Part shown: positions 17,011 through 27,106 of the stretch, one piece after another
Numbering within the stretch: position 1 is the stretch's first letter
Layout: each line of letters opens with the position of its first letter
Made by a program: the position numbers and the translations under genes
Assembly: GCA_002339265.1 (NCBI GenBank)
Contig: DDKG01000019.1
Span: 1 to 39,095 of the forward strand
Source: Massilia sp. UBA2604
GTDB taxonomy: Bacteria > Pseudomonadota > Gammaproteobacteria > Burkholderiales > Burkholderiaceae_D
DNA length: 39,095 bases
Direction of reading: 5' to 3'
The notes under the pieces: model-generated
Told to the model about the DNA's origin: nothing
Databases searched by the model: none
Seen by the model: only the letters and a program-made list of their open reading frames with translations

Positions 17011-18504
17011 TTATTTGACGCGGACGGCTGCAGCGTCCAGCGCCGCGATCTTCGCTTCAAATTCCGTGTAACGTTGATCCAGTTGACGGGTCAGTCGTTG
17101 CTTTTCCGCCACGGGCAAGAATGCGTAGCGGATGCTGTTGTACGAGGCCTTCTTCACCTCCGCGTAGCTCGGCTTGAACTGGCTGGCGAACTGCATGTAT
17201 TCGTGCGACAGCGTGTGGCGGGTCACGCCGGTATCGTCGGTCGAGATCACATAGGGCACGCCGTACTTGCGGTACAGGTTGAGCGGGTGATTCGCGGTCG
17301 ACACGCCGTTGATGAAGGAATTCGAGGTCAGGTTGATCTCGACCGGAATGTCCTTCTCGCGCATGGTCTTCATGATGCCGATGGCGTTCGCCTCGTGCGC
17401 CAGGTCCAGGCCGTGGCCGATGCGCTGGGCGCCCGCCACCGCCAGCGCCTGGTCGATGTGGAACTTCAGGCCTTCCGGCGGCACGTCGCCCAGCGCCAGT
17501 TCGCCCGCGTGCATCGCCACGTTCACCTTCGGATAGACCGACTTCAGGAAGCGGAACATCTTCATGTGCAGGGTGTAGTCGCGCATCGAGACGTGGGTGC
17601 TTTCCTGACCGACGATGTTCAGGCCGACGATGCGCCCGCCCTTGTCCGCGGCCTTGAAGCTCGACACCATGGCCGAAAACACCTGCGACGGGTTCAGCAG
17701 GCGCAGCGTGTAGTTCTGGTAGCGCATGGTGAAGCGCTCGTCGTCGATGCCTTCGGATGCCGCATTGATCTGGGCGACGAAGTCGTCGATGGACTTGTTG
17801 AAGGCGGCATCCTTGTCCAGGGCGGCCAGCTTGGCGCGCAGCACCTTGTCCAGCGCCTTGTCGTCGCTCACATCGCGCCAGGCCTGGCTGTCGAAATCCG
17901 CATTGGCGATGAACGGCGACAGCAGGAACATCGTTTCGATGTAGCCCACGTTCTCGGCGATCGCGCGCTGCTTGATCTCTTGGAGGCCCTCGCGCAGGTT
18001 GTCGTTGGCCACCGGTCCGAAGTAGCCGAAGGTCTGGAAGAAACGCTGGTCCGGCGCCGGCTGCAGGTTGGTGTGGTTATGGAAATCCTTGTTCGACCAG
18101 CGCTTGGCAACTTCGCGCCAGGTGTCTTCGTCGGCCCGCACTTCGGCGCCGGAGCGGCAAGTGCGCTGCGCCGCCGGCCGCGCGAGCTCGCGCTCCACCA
18201 CGGCCTTGTCGGTTTCGATGCGGTAGGTCTGCGTGTTGATGCAGAAGCCCTGCTTGTCGACGAACTCGGTATAGGTCTCGGCATACACCGAACCCGAATA
18301 ATGGTGGTGCAGGTCGCCGCCCTTCGGCATCTGCGTGAAGAACATCGTCAGCTCGGACAGCTTCGGCTGCTCGCCCGCGATCAGGCCCGCATAGTGGCGG
18401 GCGGTGGCCGCTTCATTGGCGTTGGCGGCGGGCTCCCTGGCCCAGGCCGGGGCGCTGGCCACGGCCAGCGCCAGCAGCGCGCTGCCGGTCAATGTCTTGT
18501 GCAT
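17011..18504 (-). CDS. exported adenosine deaminase
   Basis: A 497-residue member of the adenosine deaminase amidohydrolase family with a clear signal peptide (MHKTLTGSALLALAVASAPA, cut after AWA, residue 22). Metal and catalytic motifs appear in order: PKGGDLHHHYSGS (His66-68), NVAMHAGE at about 335 (zinc His and catalytic Glu), QRIGHGLDL at about 365, and ISTDDTGV at about 440 (zinc Asp). It is longer than the ~340-residue cytoplasmic Add and resembles secreted ADA-like proteins, with an insert between the first and second motif. It should deaminate adenosine to inosine outside the cytoplasm. It follows guaD by 73 bases on the same strand but a 14-bp palindrome lies in the gap, so it may have its own promoter. 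Substrate could include deoxyadenosine. Confidence 0.9.
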   Translation of the reverse strand: MHKTLTGSALLALAVASAPAWAREPAANANEAATARHYAGLIAGEQPKLSELTMFFTQMPKGGDLHHHYSGSVYAETYTEFVDKQGFCINTQTYRIETDKAVVERELARPAAQRTCRSGAEVRADEDTWREVAKRWSNKDFHNHTNLQPAPDQRFFQTFGYFGPVANDNLREGLQEIKQRAIAENVGYIETMFLLSPFIANADFDSQAWRDVSDDKALDKVLRAKLAALDKDAAFNKSIDDFVAQINAASEGIDDERFTMRYQNYTLRLLNPSQVFSAMVSSFKAADKGGRIVGLNIVGQESTHVSMRDYTLHMKMFRFLKSVYPKVNVAMHAGELALGDVPPEGLKFHIDQALAVAGAQRIGHGLDLAHEANAIGIMKTMREKDIPVEINLTSNSFINGVSTANHPLNLYRKYGVPYVISTDDTGVTRHTLSHEYMQFASQFKPSYAEVKKASYNSIRYAFLPVAEKQRLTRQLDQRYTEFEAKIAALDAAAVRVK

Positions 18505-18560
18505 GATGTGCTTTCTGGATGGAGTTTGAATCGCGCAACTCTAACTGCTTCGTTCACCAT

Positions 18561-18574
18561 TGGCAATATTGCCA
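18561..18574. promoter_or_regulatory. 14-bp perfect palindrome TGGCAATATTGCCA
   Basis: It lies between the guaD stop and the adenosine deaminase start, 57 bases before the latter. Perfect dyads of this length are typical operator sites. A shorter relative, GGCAATTGCC, is found at 7359-7368 before the chemoreceptor gene. Confidence 0.5.
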
Positions 18575-18577
18575 GAC

Positions 18578-19894
18578 TCATTTGCCAAATGCGCGTTGAT
18601 GCACCTTTTGTCCGCCCGAATACGTCGCGGCGATCGTGCGGTCATCGCCCAGCAGCGCCAGCGCGAACAGCAGTTCTTCCAGCGAGTCGCAGTGGCTGGT
18701 CCTGCGCGCCAGCAGCGGCGTTGCCTGCGGGTCGAGCACCACGAAGTCGGCTTCCAGGCCAGGCTGGAAGCTGCCGATCGTGTCTTCCAGGCGCATGCTG
18801 CGCGCCGCGCCCAGGGTCGCGAGGTAGAACATGCGCAGCGCCGGCAGGTAGCTGCCCTTCAGGCGCGCCACCTTGTAGGCTTCGTTCATGGTCTGCAGCA
18901 TCGAGAACGAGGTGCCGGCGCCGACGTCGGTGCCCAGCGACAGCAGCGCACGGGCGCTGTCGGCGCGCTCGAAGTCGAACAGGCCGCTGCCCAGGAACAG
19001 ATTCGAGGTCGGGCACACGGCGGCCGCCGAACCGGTGGCCGCCATGCGCGCGAAGTCTTCGTCGTCGAGCCAGATGCAGTGGCCGAACAATGCGCGCGGA
19101 CGCATCAGGCCGAAGCGCTCATACACGTCGAGGTAGCTGCGCGCCTGCGGGAACAGCTCGTGCACCCACGCGCACTCGTCCCTGTTTTCCGAGACGTGGG
19201 TCTGGATGAAGGTGTCCGGATGGCGCGCCGCCAGCTCGCCGGTCAGGCGCAGCTGGACGTCGGTCGAGGTCGGGGCAAAGCGCGGCGTGATCGCGTACAG
19301 CGCACGTCCGCGCTTGTGCCATTTCTGGATCAGCTCTTCGCTTTGTCCCAGGTCGCCCTCGAGGTCGCGCAGGAAGTCCGGGCAGTTGCGGTCCATCAGC
19401 ACCTTGCCGGCCACCATGCGCAGGTTGCGCGCCTCGCTCGCTTCGAAGAAGGCGTCGACCGATTGCGGATGCACGGTGCAGTACACCACGGCGGTGGTCG
19501 TGCCGCAGCGCAGCAGCTCGTCCAGGAAGAACTCGGCGGTCGCGCGCGCATGCGCCGGATCCTCGAAGCGGCGCTCGCTCGGGAAGGTGTAGGTCTCCAG
19601 CCATGGCAGCAGGCCGGGCGACGGCGAGGCGATCATGTCGGTCTGCGGGTAATGCAGGTGGGTGTCGATGAAGCCGGGGGCGATCACCTTGCCGCGGTAG
19701 TCGACCGGCTCCAGGCCGAGCGGCAAGGTCGGCGCCAGCGCGGCGTAGTCGCCCGCGGCTTTGACGCGGCCATCTTCGACGACCAGCAGGCCGTCTTCAT
19801 GCCACAGCGCGGCCTGATCGTCGAAGGCCGGGTCGGCGCGAAAGTGCAGCAAGCTCGCACGGTAGGCTTGCACGGAAGGTGATGCGGTGGACAT
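18578..19894 (-). CDS. guaD: guanine deaminase
   Basis: A 438-residue cytoplasmic zinc amidohydrolase that turns guanine into xanthine. Recognised by IAPGFIDTHLHYPQTDMIAS with metal HxH at about residue 80, the guanine-deaminase segment PGLLPWLETYTFPSE directly after it, TEAFF-like AEFFLDELLRCGTTTA, IQTHVSE at about 235 (zinc His), FGHCIWL at about 275, and LGTDVGAGTSFSML at about 325 (catalytic Asp). Length fits the family. Its ATG shares one base with the xdhC stop (TAATG, 19892-19896), so it is the last gene of a translationally coupled xdhA-xdhB-xdhC-guaD unit. Its product xanthine is the substrate of the enzyme encoded upstream. Confidence 0.95.
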   Translation of the reverse strand: MSTASPSVQAYRASLLHFRADPAFDDQAALWHEDGLLVVEDGRVKAAGDYAALAPTLPLGLEPVDYRGKVIAPGFIDTHLHYPQTDMIASPSPGLLPWLETYTFPSERRFEDPAHARATAEFFLDELLRCGTTTAVVYCTVHPQSVDAFFEASEARNLRMVAGKVLMDRNCPDFLRDLEGDLGQSEELIQKWHKRGRALYAITPRFAPTSTDVQLRLTGELAARHPDTFIQTHVSENRDECAWVHELFPQARSYLDVYERFGLMRPRALFGHCIWLDDEDFARMAATGSAAAVCPTSNLFLGSGLFDFERADSARALLSLGTDVGAGTSFSMLQTMNEAYKVARLKGSYLPALRMFYLATLGAARSMRLEDTIGSFQPGLEADFVVLDPQATPLLARRTSHCDSLEELLFALALLGDDRTIAATYSGGQKVHQRAFGK

Positions 19895-20880
19895 TACGTG
19901 GATTCCAGTTGATCTTCAGGGTGGTGGACTGCCTGCCATTGGATGAGCAGCTGGGCCGCGACCGATGCGGCAATCACGGCCGGGGCCTTGCCCTCGATGC
20001 CGGGCAGGCCGATCGGACACACCATGTCGTTGATGCGCGCGGCGTCGACGCCGCGCTCTTGCAGGCGCGCCTCGAACTGGCTGCGCTTCGTACTCGATCC
20101 TATCAGACCGAACCAATCCCTGCCTGGACGCGACAGGATTGCGTGGCACAGGCGCAGGTCGAGCGCGTGGCTGTGGGTCATGACCAGGAAGCTGGCGCCG
20201 GGGGCGGCTCGTTCGACCAGTGCTTCCGGGGTGTCGGTCGCTTCCACCGTCACATTGGCGGGAATGACGGCCGGGAACAGGTCGTCGCGTTCGTCGACCC
20301 AGGTGACGCGGCAGGGCAGCGCCGCCAGCGCATTCACGATGGCGGCGCCGACGTGGCCGGCGCCGAACAGAAGCAGGTGGTCGCGCGGGGCGAGGACGGC
20401 GTCCAGCAGCCAGCGGCGGCCTCCCTCGCCTTCCACCACGCGTGTGTCGCCCTCGCATGCGACAGTCGGCGTGCCGACTGCGCCGGCAAGATGGCGACCT
20501 GCTTCGTCGAGCAAGGTCCATTCGCAGGGGCCGTCGAGTGCCAGCAGGCGCCAGGTATCGAGCTTGCGGCGCGCACGCAGGATGTCGATCTGCCCGGGTT
20601 CCGCGCGTTCGAACGCGAGCCAGGCCACGCCGCCGCAGCACTGGCCCAGGCGCGGCCCCAGCGCGAAGCGCTCGAAGCGGCGCGCCTCGCCCAGCTGCAG
20701 CATGGCGCGTGCAATGTCCAGGGCGCGGTGCTCGAGGTGGCCGCCGCCGATGGTGCCGTCGAAATCCCCGGCGCGCACCAGCATCCTGGCGCCCGGTTCA
20801 CGCGGCGCCGAGCCTTTCACGGCCGCCACCGTGACCAGCACTGCGGCCGTGCCGCCCTGCGCGTCGAGCCAGTCGTTCAT
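19894..20880 (-). CDS. xdhC: xanthine dehydrogenase accessory protein XdhC
   Basis: A 328-residue cytoplasmic factor that binds molybdenum cofactor, helps its sulfuration and inserts it into XdhB. The N-terminal XdhC/CoxI domain shows AAVKGSAPREPGARM and IGGGHLEH, then LGPRLGQCCGG with the paired cysteines that hold the cofactor. The C-terminal Rossmann-like domain starts HLLLFGAGHVGAAIVNAL (G-x-G-x-x-G) and contains LVMTHSHALDL and FGLIGSSTKR. ATG 20880 overlaps the xdhB stop by ATGA, and its own stop overlaps the guaD start. No unusual features. Confidence 0.94.
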   Translation of the reverse strand: MNDWLDAQGGTAAVLVTVAAVKGSAPREPGARMLVRAGDFDGTIGGGHLEHRALDIARAMLQLGEARRFERFALGPRLGQCCGGVAWLAFERAEPGQIDILRARRKLDTWRLLALDGPCEWTLLDEAGRHLAGAVGTPTVACEGDTRVVEGEGGRRWLLDAVLAPRDHLLLFGAGHVGAAIVNALAALPCRVTWVDERDDLFPAVIPANVTVEATDTPEALVERAAPGASFLVMTHSHALDLRLCHAILSRPGRDWFGLIGSSTKRSQFEARLQERGVDAARINDMVCPIGLPGIEGKAPAVIAASVAAQLLIQWQAVHHPEDQLEST

Positions 20881-23186
20881 GCGCGCGCCGCCTCGACGAA
20901 GGCAATCGCGTCCAGGATGGCCTCGGACGTCGCCGGCGCGTTCAAAGGTGGATTGACCTGGTGCCCGCCCACGCTCGAGATGGCGTCGCGGATCGCGAAG
21001 AAGACCGAGAACGGCAGCAGCAGCGGCGGCTCGCCGACCGCCTTCGAGCGGTGGATGCTGTCCTCGACGTTGGCGTTGTCGAACAGGCGCACGCGGAAGT
21101 CTTCGGGACAATCCGAGACGGCGGGAATCTTGTAGGTCGACGGCGCATGCGTCATCAGCTTGCCGGCCGGGTTCCACCACAATTCTTCGGTCGTCAGCCA
21201 GCCCATGCCCTGGATGAAGGCGCCTTCCACCTGGCCGATGTCGATCGCCGGATTGAGCGAGCGGCCGGCGTCGTACAGCGCATCCACGCGCAGCAGCTTC
21301 CATTCGCCGGTGAGCGTGTCGACCACCACTTCGGACACCGCCGCGCCATAGGCGAAGTAGGAGAACGGGCGGCCGGTCATCGTCTTCGGGTCCCAGTGCA
21401 GGCCAGGCGTGGCATAGAAGCCGTCGGACCACAGCTGCACCCGCGCCAGGTAGGCTTTCGCCACCAGTTCCTCGAACGGCAGCGCCATGCCGGCGACGAA
21501 CACGGTGCCGGCGGCGAAGCGCACCTCGCTGGCGTCGCCGCCGTATTGCGCCGCCGCGAAGTCGGCCAGGCGCGCGCGGATCTTGCGCGCCGCATCCTGG
21601 GCCGCCTTGCCGTTCAGGTCGGCGCCGGTGGACGCCGCCGTGGCCGAGGTGTTGGACACCTTGGACGTATTGGTGGCGGTGGCGCGCACCCGGCCCAGTT
21701 CCACGCCCAGCTCGTGCGCCACCACCTGCATCACCTTGGTGTTGATGCCCTGCCCCATCTCGGTGCCGCCATGGTTGACCAGGATGGAACCGTCGACGTA
21801 GACGTGCACCAGCGCGCCGGCCTGGTTCAGGTGGGTGACGTTGAAGGCGATGCCGAACTTGAGCGGCGTAAGCGCCAGGCCTTTTTTCAATACCGGGCTG
21901 GCACGGTTGTACTCGCCGATCGCGGCGCGCCGGGCGCGGTAGTCGCTGTCGGCTTCGAGCTCGGCCACCAGCTCGTGGATCACGTTGTCGACGATCTCCT
22001 GGCCGAACGGCGTGACGTTGCGCTCTGCCTTGCCATAGAAGTTCAGGCGCCGAATGTCGAGCGCATCGCGGCCGAGATTGCGCGCGATCTCGTCGATCAC
22101 GTACTCGATGGCGATCGCGCCCTGCGGTCCGCCGAAGCCGCGGAAAGCCGTGTTCGACTGGGTATTGGTCTTGCCGCAGGCGGCGCGGATCTCGACGTCG
22201 GACAGGTAATAGGCGTTGTCGAAGTGGCAGACCGCGCGCGTTGCCACGGGACCCGACAGGTCGGCCGAGTAGCCGGCGCGCGTGACCATGTCGACCTTCG
22301 CCGCCAGGATGCGGCCTTCCTCATCGTAGCCGACTTCGTATTCGTAGTGGAAGCAGTGGCGCTTGCCCGTGACCAGCATGTCGTCGTCGCGGTCGGCGCG
22401 CAGCTTGACCGGGCGGCCCGTGCGCACGGCGGCGATGGACGCCGCCGCGGCCCACAGCGCCGACTGCGATTCCTTGCCGCCAAAGCCGCCGCCCATGCGG
22501 CGGCACTCGACCGTTACGTGGTGCGAGTGCAGGCCCAGCGCATGCGCCACCACGTGCTGCATCTCGCTCGGGTGCTGGGTCGAGCAATGCACGTGCATGG
22601 CGCGGTCTTCGCCGGGAATCGCATACGCGATCTGCCCTTCGAGATAGAACTGTTCCTGGCCGCCCACGTACAGCTCGCCCTTCGCGGTGTGCGGTGCGCG
22701 CGCGAACGCCTGCGCCGCATCGCCGCGAGCCAGGCGCATCGGCGGCAGCACATACGATTGTGCGGCGCGCGCCGCCTGCGGCGTCAGGATGGCCGGCAGG
22801 TCGTCGTAGTCGACCACGGCCAGGCGCGCCGCGCGGCGTGCGTTGTCATGGCTGTCGGCGACCACGATGAAGATCGGCTGGCCCACGTACTGGACCAGGC
22901 CATCGGCCAGGATCGGATCGTCGTGGACGATCGGTCCGCAGTCGTTCAGGCCGGGGATATCGCTGGCGGTGAGCACGGCGACCACGCCGCGGCTGGCGCG
23001 GACCGGCGCCAGGTCGATCGCGGTGATGCGCGCATGCGCGCGCGCCGACAGGCCGAGGGCGGCGTGCAGGGTGCCGGCCAGCTCAAGGATGTCGTCGGTA
23101 TAAGTGGCCATGCCGCGCACGTGCAGCTCGGCGGATTCGTGCTTGCGTGCGCGGCCGACTTCGGCCCAGGCGTCCATCTGTTTCAT
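20877..23186 (-). CDS. xdhB: xanthine dehydrogenase, molybdenum-binding large subunit
   Basis: A 769-residue molybdopterin subunit that oxidises hypoxanthine to xanthine and xanthine to urate. It contains HVRGMATYTDDI near the start, CRRMGGGFGGKES at about 240 (cofactor binding), FRGFGGPQG at about 350 (substrate-site Arg and Phe region), GTEMGQGINTK at about 475 and SKAVGEPPLLLPFS at about 730, with the base glutamate in GEPP. ATG 23186 is chosen over the upstream 23210 because AAGGAGG lies five bases before it. Then it starts 10 bases after the xdhA stop. Length is normal for the two-subunit bacterial form (XdhB). Confidence 0.95.
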   Translation of the reverse strand: MKQMDAWAEVGRARKHESAELHVRGMATYTDDILELAGTLHAALGLSARAHARITAIDLAPVRASRGVVAVLTASDIPGLNDCGPIVHDDPILADGLVQYVGQPIFIVVADSHDNARRAARLAVVDYDDLPAILTPQAARAAQSYVLPPMRLARGDAAQAFARAPHTAKGELYVGGQEQFYLEGQIAYAIPGEDRAMHVHCSTQHPSEMQHVVAHALGLHSHHVTVECRRMGGGFGGKESQSALWAAAASIAAVRTGRPVKLRADRDDDMLVTGKRHCFHYEYEVGYDEEGRILAAKVDMVTRAGYSADLSGPVATRAVCHFDNAYYLSDVEIRAACGKTNTQSNTAFRGFGGPQGAIAIEYVIDEIARNLGRDALDIRRLNFYGKAERNVTPFGQEIVDNVIHELVAELEADSDYRARRAAIGEYNRASPVLKKGLALTPLKFGIAFNVTHLNQAGALVHVYVDGSILVNHGGTEMGQGINTKVMQVVAHELGVELGRVRATATNTSKVSNTSATAASTGADLNGKAAQDAARKIRARLADFAAAQYGGDASEVRFAAGTVFVAGMALPFEELVAKAYLARVQLWSDGFYATPGLHWDPKTMTGRPFSYFAYGAAVSEVVVDTLTGEWKLLRVDALYDAGRSLNPAIDIGQVEGAFIQGMGWLTTEELWWNPAGKLMTHAPSTYKIPAVSDCPEDFRVRLFDNANVEDSIHRSKAVGEPPLLLPFSVFFAIRDAISSVGGHQVNPPLNAPATSEAILDAIAFVEAARA

Positions 23187-23196
23187 TCCGGCCTCC

Positions 23197-24660
<1,464 letters not shown>

Positions 24661-24740
24661 GCCTGTCTCGGAGTGAAACTTTACTGTTCGCCAAGGGCGG
24701 AAGGCTACCATCCAGCGGCCGCCCTCATATCCTCACATTC

Positions 24741-24771
24741 TGATATCCATTATCATCAATTACGCATATCA
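24741..24771. promoter_or_regulatory. TGATAT-N19-ATATCA inverted repeat before xdhA
   Basis: Half sites at 24741-24746 and 24766-24771 in the AT-rich stretch 80-110 bases before xdhA. A similar TCATAT-N20-ATATGA pair lies before the allantoinase gene, though the spacing differs by one base. Confidence 0.35.
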
Positions 24772-24791
24772 CGGGCGCGCGCGTTCGCACG

Positions 24792-25712
24792 TCATTCCAC
24801 GTAAGGATGCACCGTTTTCCAGTGGTTGGCGATATCGATGCGGCGCGTCACCCACACGCGCTCATGCCGCATCACGTAGTCGAGGAAGCGCGCCAGCGCC
24901 GCCGTCCGCCCAGGCCGCCCGGCCAGGCGGCAGTGCAGGCCGACCGACAGCATCTTGGGCCGGTCCAGGCCGGCGGGGTCGCCTTCGGCGTAGAGCACGT
25001 CGAAGGCATCCTTCAGGTGGTCGAAGAACTGGGTTCCGGTATTGAAGCCCTGGGCGGTGGCGAAACGCATGTCGTTGGTGTCGAGCGTGTACGGCACCAC
25101 CAGGTGCGGCGTGCCGCCGACCCGCTGCCAGAACGGCAGGTCGTCGCCATAGTGGTCGGCGTCGTAGACGAACCCGCCATGCTCGACCACCAGCCGGCGC
25201 GTATTGGGCGAGTCGCGTCCCGTGTACCAGCCCAGCGGCGCGGCGCCGGTCAGGGACCGGATGATCTCGACGGCCTGTTTCACGTGCGCGCGCTCCGTCT
25301 CCTCGTCGACGCCCTGGTACGAGATCCAGCGCAGGCCGTGGCAGGCGATCTCGTGCCCCAGTTCGCGGAAGGCTGCGACGGCTTCGGGATGGCGCTCGAG
25401 CGCCTGCGCCACGCCGAACACCGTCAGGGGCAGGCGGCGCTCCTCGAACAGGCGCAGCAGTCGCCACAGGCCGGCGCGCGAACCGTATTCGTAGAGCGAC
25501 TCCATGCTCATGTGGCGCGCCGGGAAGGCGCTGGCGCCGACGATCTCGGACAGGAAGGTCTCCGAGGCCGGGTCGCCATGCAGCACGCAGTTCTCGGCGC
25601 CCTCCTCGTAGTTCAGGACGAACTGCAGGGCGATGCGCGCACCGCCGGGCCAGCGCGCATGCGGGGGATGGCGGCCGTAGCCGGCCAGGTCGCGCGGATA
25701 GGAATCAGCCAT
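24792..25712 (-). CDS. puuE: PuuE-type allantoinase (polysaccharide-deacetylase fold)
   Basis: A 306-residue cytoplasmic enzyme that opens allantoin to allantoate. It begins MADSYPRDLAGYGRHPPHARW and continues IALQFVLNYEEGAENCVLHGD, the usual PuuE opening. MSMESLYEYGSRAGLWRLL, LTVFGVAQALERHPE and GHEIACHGLRWISYQ give the NodB-like barrel, with YDADHYGDDLPFW further on. This group works without the metal centre of classical dihydroorotase-like allantoinases. ATG 25712 is chosen because AGGGA lies five to six bases upstream and it matches the family start; a longer frame to 25763 would run through the AT-rich promoter. It is downstream of nothing obvious in its transcription unit; xdhA starts 132 bases after its stop. 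Confidence 0.9.
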   Translation of the reverse strand: MADSYPRDLAGYGRHPPHARWPGGARIALQFVLNYEEGAENCVLHGDPASETFLSEIVGASAFPARHMSMESLYEYGSRAGLWRLLRLFEERRLPLTVFGVAQALERHPEAVAAFRELGHEIACHGLRWISYQGVDEETERAHVKQAVEIIRSLTGAAPLGWYTGRDSPNTRRLVVEHGGFVYDADHYGDDLPFWQRVGGTPHLVVPYTLDTNDMRFATAQGFNTGTQFFDHLKDAFDVLYAEGDPAGLDRPKMLSVGLHCRLAGRPGRTAALARFLDYVMRHERVWVTRRIDIANHWKTVHPYVE

Positions 25713-25740
25713 GGCGTCCCTCGACAAGGAAGAATACGTC

Positions 25741-25778
25741 CGATCATATATTGCAACGACCACAACAGTATATGACCG
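25741..25778. promoter_or_regulatory. inverted repeat and probable promoter before puuE
   Basis: CGATCATATA (25741-25750) and TATATGACCG (25769-25778) are complementary with one mismatch. On the minus strand a TATGAT hexamer (25748-25743) would be a good -10 for puuE; the -35 is weak. An operator overlapping the promoter is likely. Confidence 0.45.
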
Positions 25779-25813
25779 GACGCATACGCCGGCTCATTGC
25801 GCAGATATAGGCC

Positions 25814-27106
25814 TCAGGCGCGCAAGGCCGCGACCAGGCGATCGACCTGTTCCTCTTGCGTGAAGATCGCCGGCGTCACCCGCACGCAGGCGCCCGACGC
25901 CAACCCATCGCGCATGACGGCGAACACGCCATGCTCCTGCAGCAGCCGTTTCGACAGCGCGACATTGTCGGCCACCGAAGTCTTGCCGCGCAGGCGGAAC
26001 GACGCGATGGCGCTGGTCAGGCGCTGGTCCGGTGAGGCCAGCACCTCGACGCCGGCGATCCCGCGCGCCGCCTCCACCCAGCGGTTGCGCAGGTAGTGCA
26101 GGCGCGCCTCCTTGTTGGCCACGCCGATCCGCGCGTGGATATCCAGGGCCAGCGGCAAGGCCAGGTAGGCAGCGAAATTGACGGTGCCGGTATGCACCCG
26201 GGTGCGGATGTCATCGCCCTCCTTCTCGCCCATATAGGGATCGATGTCGGCCACCCGGCCGCGCCGGATGTAGATCGCGCCGACGCCCACCGGCGCCCCG
26301 ATCCACTTGTGCAGATTGATGCCGGCGTAGTCGCAATCCAGGTCAGGGATGCGCATGTCGAGCTGGCCGAAGCCGTGCGCCGTGTCGACAATGACGCCGA
26401 TGCCGCGCTCGCGCGCCATGCGCGTGATCTCGGCCACCGGCATCACCATGCCGTTGCGGTGGTTGACGTGGGTGAGCAGCATCAGCCTGAGCTTCGGATG
26501 GCGCTCCATCGCCTGCGCATAGCAGTCGATCAGCGACCCGACGGTCGCGCTGGCGGCGTCCGGCGCCGCGATCTGCACCACCTCGACGCCGCGCCGTTGC
26601 CTGAGCCAGCCCATGGTCGTGATCATATTGTCGTAGTCGACGTCGGCGCACAGCACGGTGTCGCCCGGCCGTAGCCGGTTATAGCCGCCGATCAGCGCCT
26701 GCAGCGCCTCGGTGGCGCCGCGCGTCAGCACGATCTCGTCGCGCTCCACGCCCAGCGCCCGGGCGACCGCGGCGCGCGCCGCCTCGTACTCGGGCGGAAA
26801 GCGCAGGCGGCCGTAATACGCATTGCCGCGGTTGACCTCGGCCACGTGACGCTGGTAGGCCGCGACCACGGGCCGCGCCATCGAGCCCCAGTAGCCGTTG
26901 TCGAGCATCGCCACCTCGTCGGTGACGTCGTAATGCGCGGCGACGCGGCGCCAGTAGGCGTTGTCGCGCGCCAGCGCCGATGGGGCCAGCGCCGGCGGAG
27001 CCAGGTCGGGCAAGGCCGCCGCCGCTGCCGCTCCTCCGGCCGGCGCCAGCGACGTCGCCAGGCCAGCCCGCAGCCAGGCCCGCCGCTGCAGGTCGGGCCG
27101 GCTCAA
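25814..27106 (-). CDS. Tat-exported class V aminotransferase-fold PLP enzyme (isopenicillin-N-epimerase-like)
   Basis: A 430-residue PLP enzyme. It appears to start at TTG (27104-27106), which overlaps the TonB receptor stop as TTGA, with GGTGAAG just upstream. Its N-terminus QRRAWLRAGLATSLAPAGGA is a twin-arginine type signal, ending near residue 46 (LAPSALARD). The enzyme part has MLDNGYWGSMARPV, LTRGATEALQALIGGYNRL at about 125, DVDYDNMITTMGW, VDTAHGFGQLDM (Asp that holds the pyridine nitrogen, at about 240), and GINLHKWIGAPVGVGAIYI with the Schiff-base Lys at about 265. These blocks resemble CefD/EgtE-like members. A folded PLP enzyme sent out by Tat is consistent with cofactor loading in the cytoplasm. 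Reaction unknown; it probably acts on a compound taken up by the coupled receptor. Confidence 0.85.
   Translation of the reverse strand: MSRPDLQRRAWLRAGLATSLAPAGGAAAAAALPDLAPPALAPSALARDNAYWRRVAAHYDVTDEVAMLDNGYWGSMARPVVAAYQRHVAEVNRGNAYYGRLRFPPEYEAARAAVARALGVERDEIVLTRGATEALQALIGGYNRLRPGDTVLCADVDYDNMITTMGWLRQRRGVEVVQIAAPDAASATVGSLIDCYAQAMERHPKLRLMLLTHVNHRNGMVMPVAEITRMARERGIGVIVDTAHGFGQLDMRIPDLDCDYAGINLHKWIGAPVGVGAIYIRRGRVADIDPYMGEKEGDDIRTRVHTGTVNFAAYLALPLALDIHARIGVANKEARLHYLRNRWVEAARGIAGVEVLASPDQRLTSAIASFRLRGKTSVADNVALSKRLLQEHGVFAVMRDGLASGACVRVTPAIFTQEEQVDRLVAALRA

Noticed and set aside
25814..27106. PucG-type ureidoglycine-glyoxylate aminotransferase, which would fit next to allantoinase
   Set aside because: The protein is class V but carries a Tat-type signal and CefD/EgtE-like blocks, not the alanine-glyoxylate aminotransferase pattern of PucG, and is coupled to a TonB receptor rather than to puuE.
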